Below, piece by piece: positions 45,808-56,659 of a stretch of 64,000 nucleotides of DNA. The notes beneath the pieces are model-generated. The model saw only the letters and a list, made by a program, of their open reading frames with translations. It did no database searches and was not told the DNA's origin. Within the stretch, counting starts at the first letter, position 1; every line of letters begins with the position of its first letter. The position numbers and the translations under genes are program-made. This DNA is from Streptomyces sp. NBC_01317 (GTDB lineage: Bacteria; Actinomycetota; Actinomycetes; Streptomycetales; Streptomycetaceae), in assembly GCF_035961655.1 (NCBI RefSeq), contig NZ_CP108393.1, positions 5,689,001 through 5,753,000 on the forward strand. Direction: 5' to 3'.

Positions 45808-46770
45808 ATGAGCGCTCGTACCCCCTCTTCGTCCGAGGCAGCCGAAGCGGCGGAAGCCCCCCACCGGGCCGGCTTCGCCTGCTTCGTCGGCCGCCCCAAC
45901 GCGGGCAAGTCCACCCTCACGAACGCTCTGGTCGGTCAGAAGGTGGCCATCACCTCGAACCGGCCGCAGACCACGCGTCACACCGTCCGGGGCATCGTCC
46001 ACCGGCCCGAGGCGCAGCTGATCCTGGTCGACACCCCCGGCCTCCACAAGCCACGCACGCTCCTCGGTGAGCGCCTCAACGACATCGTGCGCGCGACCTG
46101 GTCCGAGGTCGACGTGATCGGCTTCTGCCTGCCCGCCGACCAGAAGCTCGGCCCCGGTGACCGGTTCATCGCCAAGGAACTGGCGGCGATCAAGAAGACG
46201 CCGAAGGTCGCCGTCGTCACCAAGACGGACCTGGTCGAGTCCAGGACGCTCGCCGAGCAGCTCATCGCCATCGACCAGCTGGGCAAGGAGATCGGCCTGG
46301 AGTGGGCCGAGATCGTCCCGGTGTCGGCGGTCGGCGACCAGCAGGTCGGCCTCCTGGCCGACCTCCTCGTCCCGCTGCTCCCGGTGAGCCCGCCGCTCTA
46401 CCCCGAGGGCGACCTCACGGACGAGCCCGAGATGGTCATGGTCGCCGAGCTGATCCGGGAAGCCGCGCTCGAAGGCGTACGGGACGAGCTGCCGCACTCG
46501 ATCGCGGTGGTCGTCGAGGAGATGCTGCCGCGCGAGGACCGCCCGGCGGACAAGCCGCTGCTCGACATCCACGCCAATGTCTACATCGAGCGGCCCAGCC
46601 AGAAGGGCATCATCATCGGCCCGAAGGGGAAGCGGCTCAAGGAGGTCGGGACGAAGTCCCGCAAGCACATCGAGGCGCTGCTCGGTACGCCGGTCTTCCT
46701 CGACCTGCACGTGAAGGTCGCCAAGGACTGGCAGCGCGACCCGAAGCAGCTGCGCAAGCTGGGCTTCTGA
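45808..46770 (+). CDS. era: GTPase Era
   Basis: 320 residues. G1 GRPNAGKS at 28-35, switch region TTRHTVRGIV, G3 DTPGLHKP near 75, G4 TKTD, and a C-terminal KH domain (IERPSQKGIIIGPKGKRLKEVG). Era binds the 3' end of 16S rRNA and couples 30S assembly to growth. ATG 45808 is preferred to 45799 because CGGGGAG then has normal spacing. Functionally linked to YbeY and RsmE in the same window. Confidence 0.97.
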   Translation: MSARTPSSSEAAEAAEAPHRAGFACFVGRPNAGKSTLTNALVGQKVAITSNRPQTTRHTVRGIVHRPEAQLILVDTPGLHKPRTLLGERLNDIVRATWSEVDVIGFCLPADQKLGPGDRFIAKELAAIKKTPKVAVVTKTDLVESRTLAEQLIAIDQLGKEIGLEWAEIVPVSAVGDQQVGLLADLLVPLLPVSPPLYPEGDLTDEPEMVMVAELIREAALEGVRDELPHSIAVVVEEMLPREDRPADKPLLDIHANVYIERPSQKGIIIGPKGKRLKEVGTKSRKHIEALLGTPVFLDLHVKVAKDWQRDPKQLRKLGF

Positions 46771-46841
46771 GGTCGGGCCCACACCTCTCAGGTCCGGCCG
46801 ACACCCCGTGATCGCCCCGTCACGCCGTTATTCTTCTTGTC

Positions 46842-47327
46842 GTGTCGACCACTGATCACACCGGCGTCCTGCGTGAGGGGTTCGCACGTTTCCTGGAACG
46901 GCTCCGAGAGGTCGGTGAGGACGAGGACGACCCGGTCGCCGAGCTGTTCGCGCTCTGCCGCGCGTACCGGGAGTTCGCCCTCGCCGAACCCGACGTCTAC
47001 GCCGTGCTGTTCGGTGGCTCCGGACTGTCCGGCTTCCAACCGGGCGTCGCGCACCGGGAGATGGGGCTGTACGTGCTCCGCGTGCCGAACGGCGCGATCC
47101 AGCGGGCCGTGGCGGCGGGCCGGTTCCGGCCGGCCGACGAGGGGCTGCTCGTCCGCCGCCTGTGGTGCCTGCTGCACGGCATGGCCGAGCTGGAGCGGAC
47201 CGGCTACCTGCCGGGGCGCTACGGCCACCGGGCCTTCCTGGACGCGGCCGTACGGGACTTCGCGGTCGGCGCGGGCGACACCTTCGAGGCGGCGACCGCC
47301 TCAGGCGCCTTCCTTGAGGACACGTGA
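46842..47327 (+). CDS. TetR-like C-terminal (WHG) domain protein without HTH
   Basis: 161 residues matching only the ligand-binding half of a TetR/AcrR regulator: FARFLERLREVGEDEDDPVA, AYREFALAEPDVYAVLFGGSGL, LWCLLHGMAELERTGYLP. A TetR N-terminal HTH (about 50 residues) is missing, and the 71 bp to era leave no room for one in any frame. It cannot bind DNA by the normal route; it may dimerise with a TetR protein or bind a ligand alone. GTG 46842 is the only early start; no strong RBS is visible. Confidence 0.6.
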   Translation: MSTTDHTGVLREGFARFLERLREVGEDEDDPVAELFALCRAYREFALAEPDVYAVLFGGSGLSGFQPGVAHREMGLYVLRVPNGAIQRAVAAGRFRPADEGLLVRRLWCLLHGMAELERTGYLPGRYGHRAFLDAAVRDFAVGAGDTFEAATASGAFLEDT

Positions 47328-47567
47328 GACGAGCGTGCGCTGTGCCTCGGACAGGTGCGGGTCCGCGCAGTGGAAGACCCGGCCGTCGACCGTGACCGTA
47401 TAGCTGAAACCGTCGGGCACCACCGGCGCGGGCGCTTCCTGGGCGTCCGCGGCCGCCTGCTCCGCCAGGGCGCGCCAGGCGGCCGCGTCGGGCAGGGCCG
47501 AGATGTCGATCCCGGCCCCGCGTTCGATGCCCGCGAAACCGCCTGTGCGCCGTACGTCGATCCGCAT
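47301..47567 (-). CDS. Emfourin-like protealysin inhibitor
   Basis: 88 residues: MRIDVRRTGGFAGIERG, a hydrophilic middle and GFSYTVTVDGRVFHCADPH. The small beta-strand pattern and its place directly downstream of an M4 protease match emfourin, a slow-tight inhibitor of protealysin-like proteases. Both genes are on the minus strand 79 bp apart. Its 3' end overlaps the tail of the convergent TetR-like gene by 27 bp. Confidence 0.75.
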   Translation of the reverse strand: MRIDVRRTGGFAGIERGAGIDISALPDAAAWRALAEQAAADAQEAPAPVVPDGFSYTVTVDGRVFHCADPHLSEAQRTLVSRVLKEGA

Positions 47568-47646
47568 GGGTCCTGTCTAACGCACACCGGCCGTTCGCGG
47601 GAGGGCGACGCACGAGCGCCCGGACCCCGGCCCGTAGGAGGGCGGC

Positions 47647-48717
47647 TCACGCCGTGGGGACGCCCACCTCCGCCCATGCCTTGACCACGGCCTCGTGCTC
47701 CGCCGTGCCGTCCCCGAAGCGGGTGCGCGCCGCCGCGACCGTGAGCCCGGCGAAGGCCGTGAAGTTCGCGTCGACCTCCAGGCCGCCGCCGGTCAGCACG
47801 TCGAACCAGATCTGGCCCGCCCGCTCCCAGGACTTCCCGCCGAGCTGCGTGGCGAGCAGGTGGAACGCCCGGTTGGGGATGCCGGAGTTGATGTGCACGC
47901 CGCCGTTGTCGCGCCCCGTACGCACGTAGTCGTCCATCGACCCCGGCTGCGGGTCCTTGCCGAGGACGTCGTCGTCGTACGCGCTCCCCGGCTCCTTCAT
48001 CGAGCGCAGGGCCACCCCCGTGACGCGCGGGGCGAGCAGTCCGGCACCGATGAGCCAGTCCGCCTCGGTGGCCGTCTGGTCCAGGGTGTACTGCTTGACC
48101 AGGGAGCCGAAGACGTCCGACACGGACTCGTTGAGGGCGCCCGGCTGGCCGTAGTAGCTGAGGTTGGCGGTGTACTGCGTCAGGCCGTGGGCCAGTTCGT
48201 GCGCGATCACGTCGACGGGCAGCGTGAAGTCGAGGAAGATCTCGCCGTCCCCGTCGCCAAAGACCATCTGCTCGCCGTCCCAGAACGCGTTGCCGTAGTC
48301 CCGGTCGTAGTGGACGCTCGCGACGAGCGGCAGCCCGGCGCCGTCCAGCGAGTCCCGTCCGTACGCCGACAGCAGCAGCTCGAACGTGGCGCCGAGCCCG
48401 CCGTACGCGCGGTTGACGGTGGCGTCCGCGCCCGGCTCGTCGCCCTCGGACCTGACCTTCCTGCCCGGCAGGGCCGTACGGTGCCCGCAGTCGTGGATCG
48501 TGCGCGCGGGCCGGCCGGTCGGCGCGTCGGAGGCCGCCGGGGCCCCCAGGGTGGTCGTGAGCGCGCGGCGCGTACGGCGCGCGGAGTCCGCCTCCAGCGT
48601 GCGGCGGGCGGGTCCGGAGAGGGCCGGGTCGTCGGACCTGGCGAGTTTGTCGAGCACGTGCGGCGGCACGATCGTGCAGAAGACGGGGTGCGGGGCTGCT
48701 GAACGGGTGGCATCCAT
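47647..48717 (-). CDS. Protealysin-like M4 metalloprotease
   Basis: 356 residues. HELAH at 173-177 gives two zinc ligands and the catalytic Glu; the third ligand is E197 in ALNESVSD. The short N-terminal propeptide carries PVFCTIVPPHVLDKLA, the protealysin-type activation motif, and there is no signal peptide, so the enzyme is expected inside the cell. A C-terminal M4 domain with VHINSGIPNRAFHLL follows. ATG 48717 was chosen on family grounds; an upstream ATG (48765) in frame adds 16 residues. Emfourin is encoded next. Confidence 0.9.
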   Translation of the reverse strand: MDATRSAAPHPVFCTIVPPHVLDKLARSDDPALSGPARRTLEADSARRTRRALTTTLGAPAASDAPTGRPARTIHDCGHRTALPGRKVRSEGDEPGADATVNRAYGGLGATFELLLSAYGRDSLDGAGLPLVASVHYDRDYGNAFWDGEQMVFGDGDGEIFLDFTLPVDVIAHELAHGLTQYTANLSYYGQPGALNESVSDVFGSLVKQYTLDQTATEADWLIGAGLLAPRVTGVALRSMKEPGSAYDDDVLGKDPQPGSMDDYVRTGRDNGGVHINSGIPNRAFHLLATQLGGKSWERAGQIWFDVLTGGGLEVDANFTAFAGLTVAAARTRFGDGTAEHEAVVKAWAEVGVPTA

Positions 48718-48842
48718 AAGAAGAATGTGGCACTGCGTAGCACCGATGTCACTCAAAGCCACCATGATGGCTGAAATGCAGTGATCTGCCGGTATTCGGT
48801 CCCGCATACTGATACGGACGGTCCGGGACACCCGGGCTCGGC

Positions 48843-48887
48843 TACAGTGCCACGCATCATGCGTTTCGGGCTGCTTCTCCTTAGCTG

Positions 48888-48906
<19 letters not shown>
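48843..48906 (+). promoter_or_regulatory. leuA leader peptide MRFGLLLLSCRGEGL and -10 box
   Basis: A 15-codon ORF (48859-48906) with four consecutive leucine codons CTG CTT CTC CTT. TACAGT at 48843-48848 fits TANNNT and puts the start point just before the ATG. Leu-run leader peptides before leuA are a known attenuation device in Streptomyces. Confidence 0.85.
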
Positions 48907-50766
<1,860 letters not shown>

Positions 50767-50801
50767 TCCTCCCTCCGGACCCCGCTGACCTGAGGTTTTG
50801 C

Positions 50802-50835
50802 GAACCCCGCCCACCTGAACCGGTGGGCGGGGTTC
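50802..50835 (+). terminator. leuA terminator
   Basis: Perfect 14-bp stem GAACCCCGCCCACC / GGTGGGCGGGGTTC with loop TGAACC, 36 nt after the leuA stop. No T-tract, as usual in this genome. Confidence 0.85.
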
Positions 50836-50941
50836 AGCCATTCACGGCGATCTCGCGCCGGGGTGCTGACGCCGCTTCGAAGATGTGGCTAACATCACGT
50901 CAACGCGGCAATGTTGCCGGAGCGTTACGGAGGTGCGCGAC

Positions 50942-51637
50942 GTGCTGCCAGCTCAGGGATCAAGTGGCCGAAAAGTGCGCATCTGTGGCATTCGTACGTC
51001 CTGGAACACGGTGGGCGACGGTGAGTTCTTCTGCCCCGGCTGCGGAGGCGACCGCAACTACCGCCGCCGTACCGGCCGTCGCCGTTTCACGCTCCTCGGC
51101 GTGCCGCTCCTGAACCGGGGGACCGCCGGTCCTGTGATCGAATGCGCCGCCTGCCACGGCCACTTCGGTACGGACACGCTCGACCACCCCACCACGGTCC
51201 GGTTCTCGGCGATGCTGCGTGACGCCGTCCACACGGTCGCGCTCGCCGTCCTGGTGGCCGGCGGCACCTCCTCCTCCACCGTGCGCGAGACGGCCGTCCA
51301 CGCGGTCCGGGCGGCGGGCTTCGACGACTGTACGGAGGAGCGGCTGACGGAGCTGGTGGAGGCGCTGGCCGCCGACACCGGCCGGTTCATCATCGACCCC
51401 GGACCGTGCGGCGCCGCGCTCGCCATCGAGCTGCACGAGGCGCTGGAGCCGCTGGCCCCGCACCTGGCCCCGGCGGGCCGGGAGTCGATCCTCGTCCAGG
51501 GCGCCAGGATCGCCCTCGCCGACGGCCCGTACATCCCGGCGGAGCGCGAGGTGCTGTCCACGGTCGGCCGCGCGCTGCGGCTGTGTGTGGCGGACACCGA
51601 GAGACTGCTGCTGGCGGCGGCCCGTACCCCGTCCTGA
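50942..51637 (+). CDS. TerB-like protein with N-terminal zinc ribbon
   Basis: 231 residues. Residues about 10-75 carry two CxxC pairs (FFCPGCGGDRNYRRR and IECAACHGHFGTD). Residues about 85-225 are alpha-helical with the acidic features of the TerB/DnaJ-associated helical family (SAMLRDAVHTVALAVLVAGG, IALADGPYIPAEREVLSTVGRAL). TerB proteins are linked to tellurite and stress response, but the actual role is unknown. GTG 50942 is chosen for GGAGG 8 nt upstream; an in-frame ATG at 50885 lacks one. It lies just upstream of recO. Confidence 0.8.
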   Translation: MLPAQGSSGRKVRICGIRTSWNTVGDGEFFCPGCGGDRNYRRRTGRRRFTLLGVPLLNRGTAGPVIECAACHGHFGTDTLDHPTTVRFSAMLRDAVHTVALAVLVAGGTSSSTVRETAVHAVRAAGFDDCTEERLTELVEALAADTGRFIIDPGPCGAALAIELHEALEPLAPHLAPAGRESILVQGARIALADGPYIPAEREVLSTVGRALRLCVADTERLLLAAARTPS

Positions 51638-51683
51638 CGGCGGGCGTGGGGGAGCGCGCCGGCCATGCGGGACAATGGGGCCC

Positions 51684-52433
51684 ATGAGTCTGTTCCGGGA
51701 CGACGGCGTCGTGCTGCGCACCCAGAAGCTCGGTGAGGCCGACCGCATCATCACGCTTCTGACCCGCGGCCACGGGCGCGTCCGGGCCGTCGCCCGGGGG
51801 GTGCGGCGCACCAAGTCGAAGTTCGGGGCCCGGCTGGAGCCGTTCTCCCACGTCGACGTGCAGTTCTTCGCGCGCGGCAGCGAGCTGATCGGGCGCGGGC
51901 TGCCGCTCTGCACGCAGAGCGAGACCATCGCCCCGTACGGGGGCGGCATCGTCACCGACTACGCCCGCTACACCGCCGGCACGGCCATGCTGGAGACCGC
52001 GGAGCGGTTCACGGACCACGAGGGCGAGCCGGCCGTCCAGCAGTACCTGCTGCTCGTCGGCGGGCTGCGCACGCTCGCCCGCGGGGAGCACGCCCCGCAT
52101 CTGATCCTGGACGCCTTCCTGCTGCGCTCCCTCGCGGTCAACGGCTACGCGCCGAGTTTTGACGACTGCGCGAAGTGCGGGCTTGCCGGGCCGAACCGTT
52201 TCTTCTCGGTCGCGGCGGGCGGAGTGATATGCGGCGACTGCCGGGTGCCGGGCAGCGTCGTACCCTCTGCGGAGGCCGTCGTCCTGCTCAGCGCGCTGCT
52301 GACCGGCGACTGGGAGACGGCCGACGCGTGCGAGGCGCGGCATGTCAGGGAGGGCAGCGGGCTGGTGTCCGCCTATCTGCACTGGCACCTGGAGCGCGGT
52401 CTGCGCTCGCTCAGATACGTAGAGAAGAACTGA
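51684..52433 (+). CDS. recO: DNA repair protein RecO
   Basis: 249 residues. OB-fold N-terminus ([34 protein letters not shown], split here by turns) and a C-terminal zinc site CAKCGLAG ... CGDCR. RecO with RecR loads RecA on gapped DNA. GACAAT stands 7 nt before ATG 51684, suggesting leaderless transcription. uppS follows 79 bp downstream; the pair is conserved in actinobacteria. Confidence 0.96.
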   Translation: MSLFRDDGVVLRTQKLGEADRIITLLTRGHGRVRAVARGVRRTKSKFGARLEPFSHVDVQFFARGSELIGRGLPLCTQSETIAPYGGGIVTDYARYTAGTAMLETAERFTDHEGEPAVQQYLLLVGGLRTLARGEHAPHLILDAFLLRSLAVNGYAPSFDDCAKCGLAGPNRFFSVAAGGVICGDCRVPGSVVPSAEAVVLLSALLTGDWETADACEARHVREGSGLVSAYLHWHLERGLRSLRYVEKN

Positions 52434-52512
52434 ACCGTACGAAGAGTACGAACAGTGTGAAGAGTGCGTAGAGAAGACCGAAGAGCACGGCAGCACGAGG
52501 AGACAAGAGCGC

Positions 52513-53358
52513 ATGGCACGACGCGGAATCCTGGGACGTACCCGCCGCGAGTACAAGACGCCCGAGCCGCACCCCTCCGGCGCGGTACCGCCGCACATCC
52601 AGAGCGAGCTGGTGCCGAAGCACGTGGCGTGCGTGATGGACGGCAACGGGCGCTGGGCCAAGGAGCGCGGCCTGCCGCGCACCGAGGGGCACAAGGTCGG
52701 CGAGGGTGTGGTGCTCGACGTCCTCAAGGGCTGCCTGGAGATGGGCGTCAAGAACCTGTCGCTGTACGCGTTCTCCACGGAGAACTGGAAGCGCACCCCC
52801 GACGAGGTGCGGTTCCTGATGAACTTCAACCGCGATGTCATCCGCCGCCGCCGCGACGAGATGGACGAGCTGGGCATCAGGATCCGCTGGGTCGGCCGGA
52901 TGCCGAAGATGTGGAAGTCGGTCGTCCAGGAGCTTCAGGTAGCCCAGGAGCAGACCAAGGACAACGACGCCATGACGCTGTACTTCTGCGTCAACTACGG
53001 CGGCCGGGCGGAGATCGCGGACGCGGCGCGGGCGCTCGCCGCCGACGTCGCGTCGGGCAAGCTCGACCCGTCCAAGGTCAACGAGAAGACCTTCGCCAAG
53101 TACCTGTACTACCCGGACATGCCGGACGTGGATCTCTTCCTGCGTCCGAGCGGTGAGCAGCGTACGTCCAACTACCTGATCTGGCAGAGCAGTTACGCCG
53201 AGATGGTCTTCCAGGACGTGCTGTGGCCCGACTTCGACCGGCGGGACCTGTGGCGGGCCTGTCTGGAATTCGCCTCCCGGGACCGGCGGTTCGGCGGCGC
53301 GCTGCCCAACCTGTCGACGGGCGAGGACGACGAGATCGAGGAGCCGCAGGACAACTGA
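52513..53358 (+). CDS. uppS: Isoprenyl transferase (polyprenyl diphosphate synthase)
   Basis: 281 residues. Catalytic Asp43 in [26 protein letters not shown], and the C-terminal diphosphate-binding [16 protein letters not shown]. This cis-prenyltransferase makes the C50/C55 lipid carrier for cell-wall synthesis. An acidic tail ([10 protein letters not shown]) ends the protein. Preceded by a purine-rich stretch (52437-52512) of near-repeats GAAGAGTACGAA, in which GAGGAG at about 52498-52503 can serve as RBS. Confidence 0.97.
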   Translation: MARRGILGRTRREYKTPEPHPSGAVPPHIQSELVPKHVACVMDGNGRWAKERGLPRTEGHKVGEGVVLDVLKGCLEMGVKNLSLYAFSTENWKRTPDEVRFLMNFNRDVIRRRRDEMDELGIRIRWVGRMPKMWKSVVQELQVAQEQTKDNDAMTLYFCVNYGGRAEIADAARALAADVASGKLDPSKVNEKTFAKYLYYPDMPDVDLFLRPSGEQRTSNYLIWQSSYAEMVFQDVLWPDFDRRDLWRACLEFASRDRRFGGALPNLSTGEDDEIEEPQDN

Positions 53359-53367
53359 GCGGCGACG

Positions 53368-53436
53368 GGCGCGGGAACGCCGACCGGCGCGGGAACGCCG
53401 ACCGGCGCGGGAACGCCGACCGGCGCGGGAACGCCG
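53368..53436. repeat. Tandem 18-bp repeat, four copies
   Basis: GGCGCGGGAACGCCGACC at 53368, 53386 and 53404 are identical; the fourth copy (53422) is identical for its first 15 bp. It lies between convergent uppS and zur. Identity suggests recent amplification. Confidence 0.95.
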
Positions 53437-53462
53437 TACGAGCCGACAGGCCCGTACGGCGT
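53431..53462. terminator. Hairpin between uppS and zur
   Basis: ACGCCGTACG (53431-53440) pairs perfectly with CGTACGGCGT (53453-53462), loop of 12 nt. It starts inside the last 18-bp repeat and can serve both convergent genes. Confidence 0.75.
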
Positions 53463-53475
53463 CCCGGGCCCGCTT

Positions 53476-53916
53476 CTAGTTCTTCACCGCCGCCGCCGCG
53501 CACTCCGCGCAGGTGCCGAAGATCTCCACCGTGTGCGCCACCGCCACATAACCGTGCTGCGCGGCGACCGTCTCCGCCCACTGCTCGACGGCGGGGCCCT
53601 CGACCTCCACCGCCTTGCCGCAGATCCGGCACACCAGATGGTGGTGGTGGTCGCCGGTCGAGCAGCGCCGGTAGACCGACTCCCCGTCGTTCGTCCGCAG
53701 GACGTCCACCTCGCCGGCGTCGGCGAGGGACTGGAGGGTGCGGTAGACGGTCGTCAGGCCGACCGAGTCACCGCGGTGCTTGAGCATGTCGTGGAGCTCC
53801 TGCGCGCTGCGGAACTCTTCCACCTGGTCCAGCGCCGCCGCCACCGCGGCCCGCTGGCGGGTGGATCGGCCGCGCACGGGGGCCGTGCCCGCTCCATCGC
53901 CGGTCGCAGTCGTCAC
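53476..53916 (-). CDS. zur: Zinc uptake regulator Zur (Fur family)
   Basis: 146 residues. Winged helix (about 15-85) with QELHDMLKHRGDSVGLTTVYRTLQ-like sequence, then the metal-sensing region DHHHHLVCRICGKAVEVEG and a final CAEC. The histidine-rich hinge and two CxxC pairs are as in zinc-specific Fur proteins. GTG 53916 has AAGGAGG 5 nt upstream, so the longer in-frame start at 53973 is rejected. It is the last gene of the znuACB-zur run on the minus strand and should repress it through the boxes before znuA. Confidence 0.93.
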   Translation of the reverse strand: MTTATGDGAGTAPVRGRSTRQRAAVAAALDQVEEFRSAQELHDMLKHRGDSVGLTTVYRTLQSLADAGEVDVLRTNDGESVYRRCSTGDHHHHLVCRICGKAVEVEGPAVEQWAETVAAQHGYVAVAHTVEIFGTCAECAAAAVKN

Positions 53917-53988
53917 AGGTGCCTCCTTGCCTCTGCCCGTACCGCCGGGCGTCGCCCGCTTACGTCGGGCCATTCTGCCAGCTCGCGC

Positions 53989-54918
53989 TCACACCGCGAG
54001 GTCATCGCCGGTCCGCCGGGCGGCGGGGAGACCCGGTACGGACGGTTTCGTGGCCGGTACGGACGGTTCCGCGGCCGGTTCCGAGTGGTCACCGCCCAGG
54101 CCCCCCGCCCGCCGTCTCGCCAGCGGAGCGGCGAGGACGGTCAGGACCACGAACAGCCCGATGGCCAGCAATACGATGGTCGCTCCCGGCGGCACGTCCT
54201 GGTAGTACGACGTGACCGTGCCGCCCACGGAGACCGTCGTCCCGATCACCACGGCCAGCACGAACGTGACCGCGAACGACCGCGTGACCTGCTGGGCGGC
54301 CGCCACCGGCACCACCATCAGCGCGCTCACCAGCAGCAGCCCCACGACCCGCATCGCGACGGTGACGGTCACGGCCGCCGTGACGGCCACCAGCAGGTTC
54401 AGGGTCCGCACCGGCAGCCCGGTCACCCGGGCGAACTCCTCGTCCTGGCTGACCGCGAACAACTGGCGCCGCAGCCCCACCGTGACCAGCACCACGAAGG
54501 CGGCGAGCACGGAGATCGAGATCACGTCCTGGGACGAGACCGTCGACAGCGAGCCGAAGAGGAACGAGAGCAGATTGGCGTTGGAGCCGTTCGGCGCGAG
54601 GTTGATCAGCAGGACCCCGCCGGACATCCCGCCGTAGAAGAGCATGGCGAGGGCGATGTCGCCGCGGGTGCGGCCGTACGCCCGGATCAGTTCCATCGTG
54701 ATCGCGCCCGCCACCGAGACCAGCGTCGCCGTCCACACGGGGCTCCAGGACAGCAGGAAGCCGAGACCGACGCCGGTGAGGGCCACGTGGCCGATGCCGT
54801 CGCCCATGAGCGCCTGGCGGCGCTGTACGAGGTAGATGCCGATGGCGGGGGCGGTGACGCCGATCAGCACGGCGGCGATCAGCGCGCGCTGCATGAAAGG
54901 GGCCTGGAGCATTTCCAT
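53989..54918 (-). CDS. znuB: Zinc ABC transporter permease
   Basis: 309 residues with about eight hydrophobic helices of the ABC-3 family (ALIAAVLIGVTAPAIGIYLV, GDGIGHVALTGVGLGFLL, MRVVGLLLVSALMVVPVAAA). The cytoplasmic tail of about 45 residues is Pro/Ser/Glu rich and carries no motif. The start ATG 54918 is 2 nt after the znuC stop. The gene ends 73 bp before zur. Confidence 0.93.
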   Translation of the reverse strand: MEMLQAPFMQRALIAAVLIGVTAPAIGIYLVQRRQALMGDGIGHVALTGVGLGFLLSWSPVWTATLVSVAGAITMELIRAYGRTRGDIALAMLFYGGMSGGVLLINLAPNGSNANLLSFLFGSLSTVSSQDVISISVLAAFVVLVTVGLRRQLFAVSQDEEFARVTGLPVRTLNLLVAVTAAVTVTVAMRVVGLLLVSALMVVPVAAAQQVTRSFAVTFVLAVVIGTTVSVGGTVTSYYQDVPPGATIVLLAIGLFVVLTVLAAPLARRRAGGLGGDHSEPAAEPSVPATKPSVPGLPAARRTGDDLAV

Positions 54919-54920
54919 GG

Positions 54921-55700
54921 TCAGCTCAGCAGTCCTGTACGGAGCGGCTCGCCGGCCGCGTGGGGGTGGACGTGGTCGTGGCCCGGGAGGGCGTGCTGGC
55001 CGAGGGCCGGGGGCGGCGGCCCGTCGTGCAGGACACAGCCCTCGCGCAGGACCACCGCGCGGTCGATCAGGGGCTCCAGCGGGCCCAGTTCGTGCAGGAC
55101 GAGCAGCACCGTCGTACCGGCCGCGACCTGTTCGCGCAGGGTCGCCGCGAGGATCTCCTGGCTGGCGAGGTCGACGCCGGCCATCGGCTCGTCCATGATC
55201 AGGAGTTCGGGCTCGGAGGCGAGCGCCCTGGCGATCAGCACGCGCTGGTACTGGCCGCCGGACAGCGCGTTCACGGAGTCCTTGGCGCGGTCCCCGAGGC
55301 CCACCAGCTCGATGACCCGCTCGACGGCCGCCCGGTCGGCCCTGCCGGGCCGGCGCAGCTTCGTACGGGACAGGCGCCCGGCGGCGACGATCTCGCGGAC
55401 CGTCGCGGGCACCCCGCCCTCCGCCGTGGTGCGCTGCGGTACGTATCCGACGCGCGACCAGTCGCGGAAGCGGCGCAGGGGCGTCGAGAACAGCGAGACC
55501 TCGCCGCTCGTGAGCGGGACCTGGCCGATCACCGCGCGGACGGCCGTGGACTTGCCGGAGCCGTTGGCGCCGAGCAGGGCGACCACCTCGCCGTGGTGCA
55601 CGGTGAGGTCGATGCCGCGCAGCACGGGGCGGGCGCCGAGGGTGGCTGTCGCGCCCCGGAGCGCGATGACGGGGGTGCCGGGGGTGCCGGGGGCGCTCAC
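54921..55700 (-). CDS. znuC: Zinc ABC transporter ATP-binding protein
   Basis: 259 residues. Walker A GANGSGKST, Q-loop GYVPQR, signature LSGGQYQRVLIARALA, Walker B LLIMDEPMAGVD and the switch His in VLHELGPL are all present. The C-terminus has a histidine cluster (GQHALPGHDHVHPH) that may bind zinc. GTG 55700 overlaps the znuA stop as GTGA. Confidence 0.94.
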   Translation of the reverse strand: MSAPGTPGTPVIALRGATATLGARPVLRGIDLTVHHGEVVALLGANGSGKSTAVRAVIGQVPLTSGEVSLFSTPLRRFRDWSRVGYVPQRTTAEGGVPATVREIVAAGRLSRTKLRRPGRADRAAVERVIELVGLGDRAKDSVNALSGGQYQRVLIARALASEPELLIMDEPMAGVDLASQEILAATLREQVAAGTTVLLVLHELGPLEPLIDRAVVLREGCVLHDGPPPPALGQHALPGHDHVHPHAAGEPLRTGLLS

Positions 55701-56659
55701 TTGGCGCCCAGCGCGTTCCGGAGCGCGGCCAGGTTGGCCTTCATGACCTGGAGGTAGTCCGACCCCTTGGACTTCGCCGTGATTCCTTCGAGCGGATCCA
55801 GGACGTCGGTTCGCAGGCCTGTGTCCCCGGCGATGGTCTTCGCGGTCCTGTCGCTGGCGAGCGTCTCGAAGAACACGGTGCTCACCTTGTCCTGCCGGGC
55901 GATGGTCCCCAGCTCCTTCACGCGCGCGGGGCTCGGCTCCGCCTCGGGGTCGACCCCGGCGATCGCCTCCTGCTCCAGGCCGTACCGCTCGGCGAGGTAG
56001 CCGAAGGCGGCGTGGGTGGTGATGAACGTCCTGGTGGTGGTGTGGGCGAGGCCCTGCTCGAAGGCGGTGTCGAGGGCGCCGAGCTTGCCGACGAGGGTGC
56101 CGGTGTTCGTACGGTACGTGGCGGCGTGGTCCGGGTCCGCCTTCTCCAGGGCCGCGCCGACACCCTTCGCGACCTCGGCGTACTTCACCGGATCCAGCCA
56201 GATGTGCGGGTCGTTGCCGCCCGCGGACTCCTCGTCCCCGTGGTCGTCGTCCCCTTCGTGGCCGTGGCCGGCCTCGGTGCCGTGCCGCTCCATCGTGGTG
56301 AGCGAGGTCGCGTCGACGATCTGCCGTGCGCCGGACTGGCCGATGGCGTCGTCCACGGCGGGGGCGATGCCCTTGAGGTACAGGACGACGTCCGCCTGGC
56401 TGAGCCGGGCGGTCTCCCGGGGGCTCAGTTCCAGGTCGTGCGGCTCGGTGCCCGGCTTGGTCAGCGTCGTGACGGAGACATGATCGCCGCCTATCTGCTG
56501 GACCAGGAACTGCATGGGATAGAACGACGCCGTCACCGCCAGCCTGCCGTCGCCCTTCCCCCCGGCCGTGTCGGAGGAGGAGCAGGCGGACAGCGCCAGC
56601 AGGCCGAGCGTGACCGCTCCGGCCGTGGCGGCGGTGGGTATCAGGCGTCGTACGTTCAT
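55697..56659 (-). CDS. znuA: Zinc ABC transporter substrate-binding lipoprotein
   Basis: 320 residues. Lipoprotein signal with lipobox LSAC (Cys26). Metal-ligand histidines typical of cluster 9 binding proteins appear in GTEPHDLELSP, NDPHIWLDPV and FITTHAAFGYL, and a His/Asp-rich loop (HGHEGDDDHGDEE) lies between, as in zinc-specific members. Start is uncertain: ATG 56659 begins a normal signal peptide and ATG 56668 adds MTV. Neither has an RBS, and the first overlaps a Zur-box-like site, so the mRNA may be leaderless. Confidence 0.92.
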   Translation of the reverse strand: MNVRRLIPTAATAGAVTLGLLALSACSSSDTAGGKGDGRLAVTASFYPMQFLVQQIGGDHVSVTTLTKPGTEPHDLELSPRETARLSQADVVLYLKGIAPAVDDAIGQSGARQIVDATSLTTMERHGTEAGHGHEGDDDHGDEESAGGNDPHIWLDPVKYAEVAKGVGAALEKADPDHAATYRTNTGTLVGKLGALDTAFEQGLAHTTTRTFITTHAAFGYLAERYGLEQEAIAGVDPEAEPSPARVKELGTIARQDKVSTVFFETLASDRTAKTIAGDTGLRTDVLDPLEGITAKSKGSDYLQVMKANLAALRNALGAK

